Assembly (NCBI RefSeq): GCF_017939615.1
Contig: NZ_JAGKSR010000001.1
Span: 1,054,001 to 1,118,000, forward strand
DNA length: 64,000 bases
Reading direction: 5' to 3'
DNA from: Microbacterium sp. BLY
GTDB lineage: Bacteria > Actinomycetota > Actinomycetes > Actinomycetales > Microbacteriaceae
A program made the translations under genes and the position numbers. Position 1 is the stretch's first letter, and every line of letters starts with the position of its first letter. Below are positions 53,767-61,337 of the stretch, one piece after another. Under the pieces are notes generated by a model. That model did not search any database. It was given only the letters and a program-made list of their open reading frames with translations, and was not told the DNA's origin.

Positions 53767-53994
53767 ATGGCCGCAGGAGACATCGAGACGTTCTCGCGCA
53801 ACGGCATCTGGTTCAACCGCATCCAGGGCGAGTCGCACACGCTCGGCAGCAGCTTCGAGTCGATGGAGGAGGCGGTGAAGGTCGGCCGCGGGGCGGCGAC
53901 CGCGCGGCAGGTGCGCCACTTCGTTCGCACGGAGGAGGGGCCGTCGGACGACGTCGCCCCGAACGAGGCGCATCCGCGCGACCTCATGTGGTGA
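53767..53994 (+). CDS. Small DUF2188-like protein
   Basis: 75 residues. GAAAGGAGG lies about 20 nt upstream of the ATG; a closer site (GGCAGGG) is weak. GIWFNRIQGESHTLGSSFESMEEAVKVGRGAATAR loosely matches the DUF2188 pattern of Trp, Gly, a Ser/Phe turn and an Ala-rich helix (quoted in part). Function unknown. The following gene starts 7 nt after its stop. Confidence 0.55.
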   Translation: MAAGDIETFSRNGIWFNRIQGESHTLGSSFESMEEAVKVGRGAATARQVRHFVRTEEGPSDDVAPNEAHPRDLMW

Positions 53995-54001
53995 GCCGCG
54001 G

Positions 54002-54724
54002 ATGATCCTGCAGGCGTGCGTGAACGGTGCCAGGGACGTCGCGGCGCACCCGTGGCTGAGCGCTGATGAGACGGTGGTCGCGCAGGATGCCGCGGCGGCC
54101 GTCGATGCCGGCGCGACCGAGATCCATGTGCACCCGAAGAACGCCGCCGGACGCGATTCCCTCGCCCCCGAAGACGTGCAGCGCTGGCTGGGTGCCGTCC
54201 GGGCCGCGGTCCCGGGCGTGCCCGTGGGTGTGACGACGGGAGAGTGGGCCGAACCGGACCTCGCCCGTCGCCTCGTGGCGATCGAGGGGTGGACGGAGCT
54301 CCCCGACTACGCCTCCGTGAACTGGCACGAGACGGGTGCCGACGAGGTCGCGGCGCTGCTGCGACGGCGAGGGGTCGGCATTGAAGCGGGCATCTGGGAC
54401 GCGGCGGGGCTCGAGGCGTGGCGGGTGTCACCGGTCCGCGGTGACTGCCTGCGCGTGCTCGTGGAGCTTCCGGCGGAGGCCGCCGACATCGTTCGTCCGC
54501 ACGCCGAGGGGCTGATCGCCCACGTGGCGCGCGAAGAGCCCGACCTGCCGATCCTCCTGCACGGGGAGGACCTGTCGGCCTGGCCCGCCCTCGATCTCGC
54601 CGCAGAGCGCGGACTCGACACGCGCATCGGCCTGGAGGACTCGCTCCTCCTGGCGGACGGCGCTGCCGCTCCGAGCAACGCCGCCCTCGTCCGCGCCGCC
54701 CGCGCCCGCCTCCCCCACTCCTGA
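54002..54724 (+). CDS. BKACE-type beta-keto acid cleavage protein (short form)
   Basis: 240 residues. EIHVHPKNAAGRD carries the zinc histidines of the DUF849/BKACE family, with VPVGVTTG, SVNWHETGAD and LLHGED further on. BKACE enzymes condense a beta-keto acid with acetyl-CoA, giving acetoacetate and a CoA ester. It is about 40-60 residues shorter than classical Kce proteins, missing a late segment, so activity may differ. Overlapping context gives no pathway. Confidence 0.75.
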   Translation: MILQACVNGARDVAAHPWLSADETVVAQDAAAAVDAGATEIHVHPKNAAGRDSLAPEDVQRWLGAVRAAVPGVPVGVTTGEWAEPDLARRLVAIEGWTELPDYASVNWHETGADEVAALLRRRGVGIEAGIWDAAGLEAWRVSPVRGDCLRVLVELPAEAADIVRPHAEGLIAHVAREEPDLPILLHGEDLSAWPALDLAAERGLDTRIGLEDSLLLADGAAAPSNAALVRAARARLPHS

Positions 54725-54780
54725 CCCCGCGTCCGCGCCCGGCCTCGGTGTCGGCGCAAAACCGCGCCTCCCATCCCAGC

Positions 54781-54968
54781 CCCGGGCCCGTTTTCGATCC
54801 CGCCAACGTCACCCCCCGCTCGTCCTCGCCCGTGCGAGTGTAGAAACGTCCCTCCCTCACCTACCCCGGGCCCGTTTTCGACCCCGCCAACGTCGCCCCC
54901 GCTCGTCCTCGCCCGTGCGAGTGCAAAAACGCTCCTCACGCCCCCGCCCCGGGCGCGTTTTCGACCCC
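54781..54968. repeat. 84-bp tandem repeat with G+C-rich and AAAACG/CGTTTT blocks
   Basis: The block beginning CCCGGGCCCGTTTTCGA recurs at 54865 and, in part, at 54948 (periods 84 and 83). Each unit carries CGCCAACGTC and CTCGTCCTCGCCCGTGCGAG. AAAAACG and CGTTTTC blocks of adjacent units can pair. It occupies the 317-bp space between convergent genes and may serve as terminator DNA. Confidence 0.75.
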
Positions 54969-55041
54969 CCCCCAGTGTCGGTCGAAGGCGATCCGCGCGG
55001 CACGAAGCGCGCGCCTCGCGTCCTCCCGATCCCTTGCGTGC

Positions 55042-55419
55042 TCAGGTCTCGTTCCACCCGCGCCAGTCGGGTCGGTCCACGATGCAGAAGCGGTTGCCCT
55101 CGGGGTCTTCCATGATGATGTAGTCCGCGTCGTCGGGGCGGCCGTCCCAGTGCACTTCGCGCGCACCGAGCTCGGCGAGGCGTTCCACCTCGGCGGACTG
55201 GTCGTCGGCGTAGATGTCGAGGTGGATGCGCGGCGGCAGGACCCGCTCCGAGTGGTGGGCGTCGAGCGCGATGCACGGTGCGTCGGCGTCGCGGGGTGTG
55301 AGGACGACCCAGTCGTCCTCGGCGGGGTCTCGCTCGACGTAGTCGAGGGCGGCCTTCCAGAACGCGGTCTGGGCGGCGAGGTCGTTCACGCGGATCACGA
55401 TCGACACGATCTTCAACAT
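55042..55419 (-). CDS. VOC/glyoxalase-like protein
   Basis: 125 residues from ATG 55419. MLKIVSIVIRVNDLAAQTAFWKAALDY is the glyoxalase-like opening (quoted in part) and YIIMEDPEGNRFCIVDRP the C-terminal strand with the metal-type Glu. Common single-domain dioxygenase/isomerase fold; substrate unknown. The tandem repeat array lies at its 3' side. Confidence 0.87.
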   Translation of the reverse strand: MLKIVSIVIRVNDLAAQTAFWKAALDYVERDPAEDDWVVLTPRDADAPCIALDAHHSERVLPPRIHLDIYADDQSAEVERLAELGAREVHWDGRPDDADYIIMEDPEGNRFCIVDRPDWRGWNET

Positions 55420-55527
55420 GCGGCGAGCGTACGCGGGGCGTCGACGCCGCAGGAGGGGCTTGCGCAGCCCGGCGCGATCGGTTGGTGTGGACCGGGTCGA
55501 CGACGCTCGTCCGCTACAGTGCGGATC

Positions 55528-55860
55528 ATGGAGACCGCATCCGGACCAGCGCAGCAGGCAGACATCGACCCGCGGGCGGAGGCGACCCCCGAAGCGGAGG
55601 AGGCTGACCTGGCGGAACGTCGGCGTGTGGCCACGAACCGCTTCGGATGGATCGTCGCGTGGGGCGTGTCGGTCGTGGCGCTGATCGTCGGCATCAGCCT
55701 GACGAGCGCCGGGACCGTCGAGCAGGCCACCGGCTACGGGGACATCTACGACATCGTCCTGCGAGAGGTCTGGCCCGCGGGTCTCGTTCTCCTCGGGGTG
55801 GGCGCGCTCGGCATCATCGCGACCGCACTCGCCACCGCGGTCGTCACGCAGAGGCGCTGA
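55528..55860 (+). CDS. Small two-helix membrane protein
   Basis: 110 residues. A 45-residue acidic N-terminal tail, then two helices (WIVAWGVSVVALIVGISLTSAG and GLVLLGVGALGIIATALATAVV, quoted in full pieces under 25 residues each in the protein). No catalytic motif. No clear ribosome site is seen upstream of the ATG, so the start is less certain. Function unknown. Confidence 0.6.
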   Translation: METASGPAQQADIDPRAEATPEAEEADLAERRRVATNRFGWIVAWGVSVVALIVGISLTSAGTVEQATGYGDIYDIVLREVWPAGLVLLGVGALGIIATALATAVVTQRR

Positions 55861-55873
55861 CCCCAGACGGAGA

Positions 55874-55904
55874 ACGCCCCCGCCGTTCGGGTCGGCGGGG
55901 GCGT
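55874..55904. terminator. GC-rich bidirectional terminator hairpin
   Basis: The 11-bp stem ACGCCCCCGCC/GGCGGGGGCGT has a 9-base loop and sits between the stops of convergent genes. Confidence 0.75.
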
Positions 55905-55922
55905 CGGTTCCCTGCAGTCGCG

Positions 55923-56924
55923 TTACTGCACGGACCAGCCGCCGTCGGAGGCGAGGATGGCGCCGTTGATGTTCACGGCGTCGTCCGAGAGCAGGAAGGT
56001 GATCGATGCGGCCAGGTGCTCGGCGGTCGCGACCGTCGGGATGGCCTGCTGGAACGGGGCGAGGCGGCCGGAGCCGTACTCCGACATGTGCGGGGGCATC
56101 GGGATGCCGGTGGCGACCCCGCCCGGGGCGACGGAGTTCACGCGGATGCCTTTCGGCCCGTACATGAAGGCGGCCGACTTGGTGACTCCGATGATGCCGT
56201 GCTTGCTGGCCGTGTAGGCGTTGCCTGAGGCGTTGCCGCGGAGGCCGGCCTCGCTCGACACGTTGAGGATCGCACCGCGACCGGCCTTCTCCATGACGGG
56301 GATGACCGCGCGCATGAGCTTGAACGGCGCGGTGAGGTTGATCGCGATGACGCGGTCCCACACGGCATCCGGGGTCTCGCCGGCGGGGGAGAAGTCGTCG
56401 TTGATGCCGGCGACGTTCGCGAGCCCGTCGATGCGGTCGCCCGCGGCGGCGACGACGGCGTCGATCGCCTCCTGCGTGGTGAGATCGCCCGCGACCGTGA
56501 CGATGTCGGCGTCCGGCAGGTCAGCCTTGAGGGCGTCGAGCTTCTCGGCCGCGATGTCGCTGGCGATCACGCGTCCACCTTCGCGGACGATGCGCGAGGC
56601 GGTGGCCTTGCCGATGCCGGAGGCCGCGCCGGTGACGATGACAGTCTTGCCGGCGAAGCGACCCGCGGTGATTTTCTCGGTCCAGCCTTCGGAGGCGTCA
56701 TCCTCGGGGATCTCGCCGTTGTTCGCGGCGCGCACGAGGTCGTCGACGACCGACTGCGGGAGCTGGCCCTGGCTCATGGCGACGAGCTGCTGCAGCGGGA
56801 GTCCGAGCACGGGGGTGAGGAGCTCGGGGTCGGCGCCCGTCTGCTCGAAGAGGACCCGGATGAGCGGGCCGCCGGTGGGGTCGTTCATCCAGTCGCCGAT
56901 GGTGGAGTGTGCGGTGAGGGCCAT
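55923..56924 (-). CDS. SDR dehydrogenase with an N-terminal helical extension
   Basis: 333 residues. The SDR domain begins near residue 90: TGAASGIGKATAS, a NVAGIN variant of NNAG, NVSSEAG and YTASK. The first 85 residues (STIGDWMNDPTGGPLIRVLF and a run to LVRAANNGEIPEDD) are an extra alpha-helical domain resembling the small domain seen in some family-3 glycoside hydrolases. Role unknown, perhaps oligomerisation. Divergent from a TetR regulator. Confidence 0.83.
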   Translation of the reverse strand: MALTAHSTIGDWMNDPTGGPLIRVLFEQTGADPELLTPVLGLPLQQLVAMSQGQLPQSVVDDLVRAANNGEIPEDDASEGWTEKITAGRFAGKTVIVTGAASGIGKATASRIVREGGRVIASDIAAEKLDALKADLPDADIVTVAGDLTTQEAIDAVVAAAGDRIDGLANVAGINDDFSPAGETPDAVWDRVIAINLTAPFKLMRAVIPVMEKAGRGAILNVSSEAGLRGNASGNAYTASKHGIIGVTKSAAFMYGPKGIRVNSVAPGGVATGIPMPPHMSEYGSGRLAPFQQAIPTVATAEHLAASITFLLSDDAVNINGAILASDGGWSVQ

Positions 56925-56999
56925 GCTCTTTCTCCTTGCTCGGGTTTCGCAACGGTGCGTCTACTTATGTTCCAGTGTACGCCTCTGTACGCTCGAAAG

Positions 57000-57572
57000 G
57001 TGCCCCGTCCTCGCAGTGAAAAGGCCCGCCAGTCCGTGCTGGAGGCGATGCGTCGCGCGCTCGCCGCAGACGGATACGAGGCCGTGACGATCGAGGGTCT
57101 CGCGGCTGAGGCGGAGGTGTCGAAGCAGACGATCTACCGGTGGTGGCCGTCGAAGGCCGCGATCCTCGGGGAAGCGCTGCTCGAGGGGGCGATCCCTGGT
57201 TCAGATGTCGTCGTGCCGATGACGGACGACCTCGGCGCGGACCTGCGCGCATGGTTCACAGCGGTGTCCGCGGGGCTCGCTCGACCCGAGGGCGTCTCGC
57301 TCGCGCGGGCGCTCATCGAGGTGACGGCGGCTGATCCGGAGCTGGGGCTCGTCTTGAACGAGCGGCTGGCGGCGCCGATCCGGGAGTGGGTGGCGGAACG
57401 CGTCGCGCGCGGACGCGATGCGGGGGACGTGCGTGCGGATGTGGATGTCGCGGCGGTCGCCGACGAGTTCATCGCGATCGCCTCATACTCCGCTCTTATC
57501 GGACAGCCGTTGAGTGTGGAGCGCGTGGAGGAGACGGTGGTGCGGTTGCTGCGGGGGATCGCGGCGGGTTGA
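57000..57572 (+). CDS. TetR-family transcriptional regulator
   Basis: 190 residues from GTG at VPRPRSEKAR. HTH TIEGLAAEAEVSKQTIYRWW, then a TetR_C domain like that of the MMPL-linked regulator at 48054. It faces the SDR gene over 75 bp containing GTACGCCTCTGTACG, two GTACG boxes that could be its operator. It probably represses the SDR gene and itself. Confidence 0.88.
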   Translation: MPRPRSEKARQSVLEAMRRALAADGYEAVTIEGLAAEAEVSKQTIYRWWPSKAAILGEALLEGAIPGSDVVVPMTDDLGADLRAWFTAVSAGLARPEGVSLARALIEVTAADPELGLVLNERLAAPIREWVAERVARGRDAGDVRADVDVAAVADEFIAIASYSALIGQPLSVERVEETVVRLLRGIAAG

Positions 57573-57616
57573 GTCTCTCGAGGGCTCTTGAAGGTGTAGT
57601 CGGGAATATGGCGAGC

Positions 57617-57627
57617 GTCGTCATATG
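57617..57627 (+). repeat. GTCGTCATATG, left boundary of small-protein islet
   Basis: The same 11 bases lie in opposite orientation at 61084-61094. Together they bracket the islet of small membrane genes. The surrounding 222-bp gap is lower in G+C and shows no other feature. Confidence 0.4.
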
Positions 57628-57794
57628 TATGCTTTTATTGCCCACATGAACCAAATGACCCGATCGCGCGACCTGCTTCTTGCAGCTAGTCTCCGCCGTC
57701 GGAGAGCCGAGAAGACCACGGTGCGGGCGGAAGGTGTGGAGACGACGGTAGCTCTAAACGGAATCGGCTGGATGCGACCTTGGGCGACTAAGCC

Positions 57795-58061
57795 ATGTCT
57801 TACATTGCGGTAGGGGTGGCGCTTCTCCTCTGGGGCGCCTTGGTGGGGCGGCTTGGTTTGAAGGTTGGTGCTGTCCTCGCGGTCATCCCTGTCCTGATCT
57901 GGTTGGGTTTCGTGGCCTGGTTCTCGTGGACGGGAAACCTCGATACTCCCGCAGGAGACGCGCTCCCCGCTTATTTGGTGATCGGACTCCTTGCCTTCCT
58001 CACTGGTTCACACCTCACTGGTCGATCGGCTGCTTCGGGGAGTGCCCGCGATAACTCGTGA
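57795..58061 (+). CDS. Small membrane protein with three helices
   Basis: 88 residues. Hydrophobic stretches at about residues 3-20, 22-46 and 58-75; short polar tail. No recognised family. Its end overlaps the end of the convergent gene at 58015-58290 by 47 nt, which is unusual. No strong ribosome site is seen. Confidence 0.55.
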   Translation: MSYIAVGVALLLWGALVGRLGLKVGAVLAVIPVLIWLGFVAWFSWTGNLDTPAGDALPAYLVIGLLAFLTGSHLTGRSAASGSARDNS

Positions 58062-58290
58062 TCATCGCGACGTACCAGGTGGAGACGGCGACGGCGGCAG
58101 TCGCATCGAGCGCGGGAGCGAGCGGGGGAAGGAAGTCGTCGCCGACCAGAGCCACGACGAACCACGTCCATACGCACAGGGTGAAGATCAGGTGGCGGCG
58201 CGGGTGCGTGATCGTTTCGAACCACGTCGAATGCGCGACGATGAGCGGCTGCTCCGATCGCACGTCACGCACCATCGGGATTCCGGCCAT
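58015..58290 (-). CDS. Small membrane protein with W-x-x-I-T-x-P-R motif (copy A)
   Basis: 91 residues. STWFETITHPRRHLIFTLCVWTWF is nearly the same as residues 4-27 of the protein at 59794-60027 (quoted in part), followed by a second helix and a basic tail. The start overlaps the upstream small gene by 26 nt and GAAGGG precedes it, so the two are coupled. Function unknown; small paired helices suggest an immunity-type or regulatory membrane protein. Confidence 0.65.
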   Translation of the reverse strand: MAGIPMVRDVRSEQPLIVAHSTWFETITHPRRHLIFTLCVWTWFVVALVGDDFLPPLAPALDATAAVAVSTWYVAMITSYRGHSPKQPIDQ

Positions 58291-58504
58291 TCGTCGCCCT
58301 TCGGGTTAGCCAACGCCTCATCATGTGCATGTACCACGCAGCACCGATCAGCGCGGTGATCACGAACAACCATGGCCCTGTAGGGGGATAGAGCACTGAG
58401 AGCACCGTGGTTGCTGCGATCAGCAGACCCATCGCGATCGTCAGTGCCCGTTCTCGCCCGCGCTCTGTGATGACTCCCCACCACGTTCGCGGCACATCTC
58501 TCAT
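58265..58504 (-). CDS. Small membrane protein, divergent member of the same family (copy B)
   Basis: 79 residues from the ATG that overlaps (ATGA) the 39-residue ORF upstream. RTWWGVITERGRERALTIAM retains Trp-x-x-Ile-Thr and a basic stretch before the first helix, then a second helix FVITALIGAAWYMHMM and a basic tail. Layout and length match copies A and C, though identity is low. Confidence 0.6.
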   Translation of the reverse strand: MRDVPRTWWGVITERGRERALTIAMGLLIAATTVLSVLYPPTGPWLFVITALIGAAWYMHMMRRWLTRRATNGRNPDGA

Positions 58505-58620
58505 CTGCGGGGACCCCCTCGGTACGTGTCGACCCACCAGGCCAAGCCCGGAACGACGTACGGCTGGGTGGCGGTGACCTGGACACAGCGTTTCGGGCTG
58601 GGCCTTTGGGGGCGAAGCAT
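58501..58620 (-). CDS. 39-residue ORF copying the C-terminus of the frameshifted secreted protein
   Basis: Starts with its own ribosome site (GAAGGGAG, 6 nt before ATG). The peptide contains KRCVQVTATQPYVVPGLAWW then VDTYRGGP, matching the last 30 residues of the protein ending at 60038 (KKCVQVTATQPYVFPGLVWW). It ends in an ATGA overlap with copy B, just as the full protein ends 10 nt before copy C. Either a duplication remnant or a real short peptide gene. Confidence 0.5.
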   Translation of the reverse strand: MLRPQRPSPKRCVQVTATQPYVVPGLAWWVDTYRGGPRR

Positions 58621-58665
58621 CGTGGCTCCCTTCTCGCGTGGCTCGGTGTGAGCGAAAGACGCGCA

Positions 58666-59499
58666 TCAGCGACTCGCGATGCGCTGCAGATCCGCATCGG
58701 TGACGTCCTGAAAGCCGATCGACACGGGCGCGAGGCGAGCGGTGTGTGTCTTGCCGCTATCGTCCGTGTAGTCAATGGCCGGGCTCATGACGCGGAAGTC
58801 GAAGTCTCCTTCGCACGCAAGCTCCGCTGTGACGGTGTGCGACCGGGCATCCAACGAGACCTCGTCTGCGCGGACGTCTGGTGACCCCGGGTCGAAGCGC
58901 TGGACCGACGCCACCGCATCAGGAACGGGGAAGTCGGCTGTTGTGCATCGCGGCATCCCGACCACGTCCGCACCGGCGTCTTCGGAGACGAAATCGTCGG
59001 CCGGCGCACCCGTCAGCGACCAGCCGCCGACGGGCACCTGGATGATCGTCGAGGAGCCTGCGAAGACGAGGCCGACCGTATGGAACGACAGCCCTGTGGG
59101 GGGAATGGCGACAGTGAAGGTGACGTTGCCGAGCGTGACCCCGTCGGCATCGTCTCCGCGGGCGACGGTGAAGTCGCCCGGTGGGACCGAGAGGTCGTCC
59201 GAGAGCACGATGCCGGTGAGGTTGGTCCAGATCGCGTCGTCGGCCTCGGCGACGAAGATCAGGTTGATCGGGTAGGTCGCGCCGGTCGGCTGGACGATCG
59301 TCGCGGATGTGCGAGCGAACGAGGCGGTCGAACGTGGCGTCTCCCCGGGAGAGCAGGATGCCAGGGTGGCGAAGAGGCTCAATGCGAAGATGCTCCACAT
59401 GCTGAGCGTTGCGACGAGGTTCTGACGGGGGCGCGAGAGCATTGAGACCCACGGGCGGTCGCCTTCGGGCGGATCATTAGCGAAGATGTGGACTCCCAC
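58666..59499 (-). CDS. Predicted lipoprotein sharing the small-protein N-terminal motif
   Basis: 277 residues from GTG 59499 (AGGAG upstream; ATG 59442 is the alternative). VSMLSRPRQNLVATLSMWSIF near residue 19 matches the Trp-x-x-(I/L)-(T/S)-x-Pro-Arg helix of the small proteins, and FATLASC is a lipobox, so the domain after Cys should be extracytoplasmic. The rest is a beta-rich region (two Ig-like sheets by pattern) with no known motif. Unknown function. Confidence 0.6.
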   Translation of the reverse strand: MGVHIFANDPPEGDRPWVSMLSRPRQNLVATLSMWSIFALSLFATLASCSPGETPRSTASFARTSATIVQPTGATYPINLIFVAEADDAIWTNLTGIVLSDDLSVPPGDFTVARGDDADGVTLGNVTFTVAIPPTGLSFHTVGLVFAGSSTIIQVPVGGWSLTGAPADDFVSEDAGADVVGMPRCTTADFPVPDAVASVQRFDPGSPDVRADEVSLDARSHTVTAELACEGDFDFRVMSPAIDYTDDSGKTHTARLAPVSIGFQDVTDADLQRIASR

Positions 59500-59644
59500 G
59501 GTGCTCCTGCTCGATATCAATACGAGAGTTGCGCTGAAGTCGGCGGTAGGCCGATCTTCCCGAGAAGGAGATGACGTACCCCGTACCACCGACGACGACA
59601 AGCCAGAAGAGGATGACCGTGACCGCGAAGACGTTTCCGAACAT
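59477..59644 (-). CDS. 55-residue single-helix membrane protein
   Basis: MFGNVFAVTVILFWLVVVGG is the N-terminal part, a membrane helix (residues 3-25) followed by a basic/polar tail ending in PHLR. GAAGGA lies 7 nt upstream of the ATG. It overlaps the lipoprotein start in another frame by 23 nt, which suggests coupling. No known family. Confidence 0.45.
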   Translation of the reverse strand: MFGNVFAVTVILFWLVVVGGTGYVISFSGRSAYRRLQRNSRIDIEQEHRGSPHLR

Positions 59645-59793
59645 TGGGGTTCCTTCGTGCTGCGGCGCCGGCGGCGCCTAATAGGTGGAGACGGATGTGC
59701 CGCTAACGCGGACCCCGACTGCCACTTGTCGTTGTGTTGGCCGGCCGGCGGTACCGGCAGCGTCACGCTCTCGGACCGTAGCCCGGCCGTGGC

Positions 59794-60027
59794 TCACGGC
59801 GTGGGCCTGGGCGGCGACCAACCCCGGCGCGCGTCGCGATATCGCTTCATCATCCAGAAGTGCCACAGGGCGGCGCCCGTTCCCGCGCTCGGTTCGAGCG
59901 CCGGAGCGAGCTGCGGCACAGAGTTCGCGCCTACGAGCACCGCGAGGAACCAACCCCATACGCACAGGGTCGCGATGAGATGGCTTCGAGGGCGCGTGAT
60001 CGTAGAGAACCACGTGACGGGCTTCAT
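59794..60027 (-). CDS. Small membrane protein with W-x-x-I-T-x-P-R motif (copy C)
   Basis: 77 residues. TWFSTITRPRSHLIATLCVW starts the first helix, then GANSVPQLAPALEPSAGTGA and a second helix region ALWHFWMMKRYRD. GAGGA lies 5 nt before the ATG and the gene starts 10 nt after the secreted-protein stop, suggesting a secreted protein/membrane partner pair. Confidence 0.65.
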   Translation of the reverse strand: MKPVTWFSTITRPRSHLIATLCVWGWFLAVLVGANSVPQLAPALEPSAGTGAALWHFWMMKRYRDARRGWSPPRPTP

Positions 60028-60037
60028 CGGCTGTTCC

Positions 60038-61035
60038 TCATCGGCAGGGTCCGCCGCGGTAGGTATCGACCCACCAGACGAGGCCAGGGAAGACGTAGGG
60101 CTGCGTCGCCGTCACCTGCACGCACTTCTTCGGGCGGGACTTCTCGGCGATACCGGCGTTCCACACCAGTGAACCCGCGGCGACGAGGCGCACGGGCGAC
60201 ATGGCCCCGCACGCGAGCCCTCCGAGGGCGCCGAAGCCGTTGTCATAGATGATCGCCGTCTCCGCACGGTTGAATCTCACTCGGTATTGGAAGAAGTTGG
60301 GGCGGTCGAACGTCGGGTCCGCGACGATCGGATACGTGTAGGCGCCGCTGCGGTGCTCGACGACTTGAACCAGCGTCGATCCGGAGGCCTCGTATCGTGT
60401 CGGCACGTCGATACCGTCCGCATCCCGTGCCCAGGGCGTCGCGACGTCGGCGACGATCTTCTCAATCGGGGTGGTCACGCCCGTGTCCGGGTCGGTGACC
60501 TCTTCCGTCGTATACGTGATCGCACTCCCGTCCTGCTGGATTTCGACCGTGACCCCTCCGCCGAAGTCGTACTCGAAGCGCTCGGTCTGCGAGGCATCGC
60601 TGATGATCGTGCTCGTGCGTGTCTTTTCCTCGCCTGCGATGACGTTGATCGATGGCGTGTTCGCGTCGCCGAGATAGGTCACTGACCCGTCCTTTCCGAT
60701 GCTCGCGTCGTCAAGGTGGCCAGCGCCGGGAAGCGACACGGACATCGTTTCTTCACCGTCGGACGAGCGGACGGAGACTCCGTCGTCCGGCGCCGCGGCA
60801 ATCGTGGCCGTTCCGTCGCCATGAGGGTGGCCACGATCTGCCCGGAACTCTCGCTCGTTTGGGTGGCGGTGATGGGGGCCGGCGCGACCTCCGCGACCAG
60901 GGCGGTGATCTCCTCGGTCGTGAGGTCGATTCCGTCCGCACCGGTATCTGCGGAGGCGGCTGGGACGGCCGCGAGGGATGATGAGCCGACGATCGCAGCG
61001 GTGAGCAAGCTGGCGAGTCTGAGGTGGTCGCGCAC
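60038..61035 (-). pseudogene. Secreted protein of unknown function, interrupted by a frameshift
   Basis: The N-terminal part (start 61035; MRDHLRLASLLTAAIVGSSS, cleavage near ASA) reads in one frame to about 60820, where it turns into Arg/Pro-rich nonsense. The continuation in another frame reads DGTATIAAAPDDGVSVRSSD then MSVSLPGAGHLDD to the stop at 60038. A missing base (or two added) around 60818-60823 joins them into about 330 residues. The body is beta-rich with YPIVADPTFDRP and ends with Cys-containing CVQVTATQPYVFPGL. Secreted actinobacterial proteins with a YP(I/V)VADP segment are known but uncharacterised. A sequencing error cannot be excluded. Confidence 0.6.
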
Positions 61036-61083
61036 GTTCTCTCCGATCAGATCAACTGCCCGCCTGCGACCAATTCAAGACCT

Positions 61084-61094
61084 CATATGACGAC
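61084..61094 (-). repeat. GTCGTCATATG, right boundary of small-protein islet
   Basis: On the minus strand identical to 57617-57627. The plus strand here is CATATG-ACGA-CATATG, itself a short inverted repeat upstream of the secreted-protein gene, so a promoter role is an alternative. Confidence 0.4.
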
Positions 61095-61151
61095 ATATGC
61101 AATATATTCGAGGAGCCCGCTGTGGAGCGGGCGGAGCGCTAGGATCCAGGC

Positions 61152-61325
61152 ATGAGTGCGTCGCTCTTCAGCTGGACCGGGTTCGCCATCACCGCAGCGG
61201 TCGCGGTCGTGATTCTCGTGCTCGCGTTCCTTCTCGTGCGCGCGGTGTCGCGAGTGATCGCGCGACGTCGGAGTCGTGGCCGCGGGCGTGTGCCATCCGC
61301 ACCTCGCCGTCCGTCCGGAAGTTGA
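61152..61325 (+). CDS. 57-residue single-helix membrane protein
   Basis: MSASLFSWTGFAITAAVAVV begins it; one helix (about residues 9-30) is followed by a strongly basic tail (ARRRSRGRGR). Such helix-plus-Arg-tail proteins are frequent in actinobacteria. Only a weak ribosome site (TAGGATCC) is present. It ends 13 nt from the convergent DUF4188 gene. Confidence 0.5.
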   Translation: MSASLFSWTGFAITAAVAVVILVLAFLLVRAVSRVIARRRSRGRGRVPSAPRRPSGS

Positions 61326-61337
61326 GTGCGACCCGTT

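Noticed and set aside
57625..57813. A 62-residue ORF after the TetR gene
   Set aside because: No ribosome site, Arg-rich without hydrophobic or domain pattern; judged non-coding.
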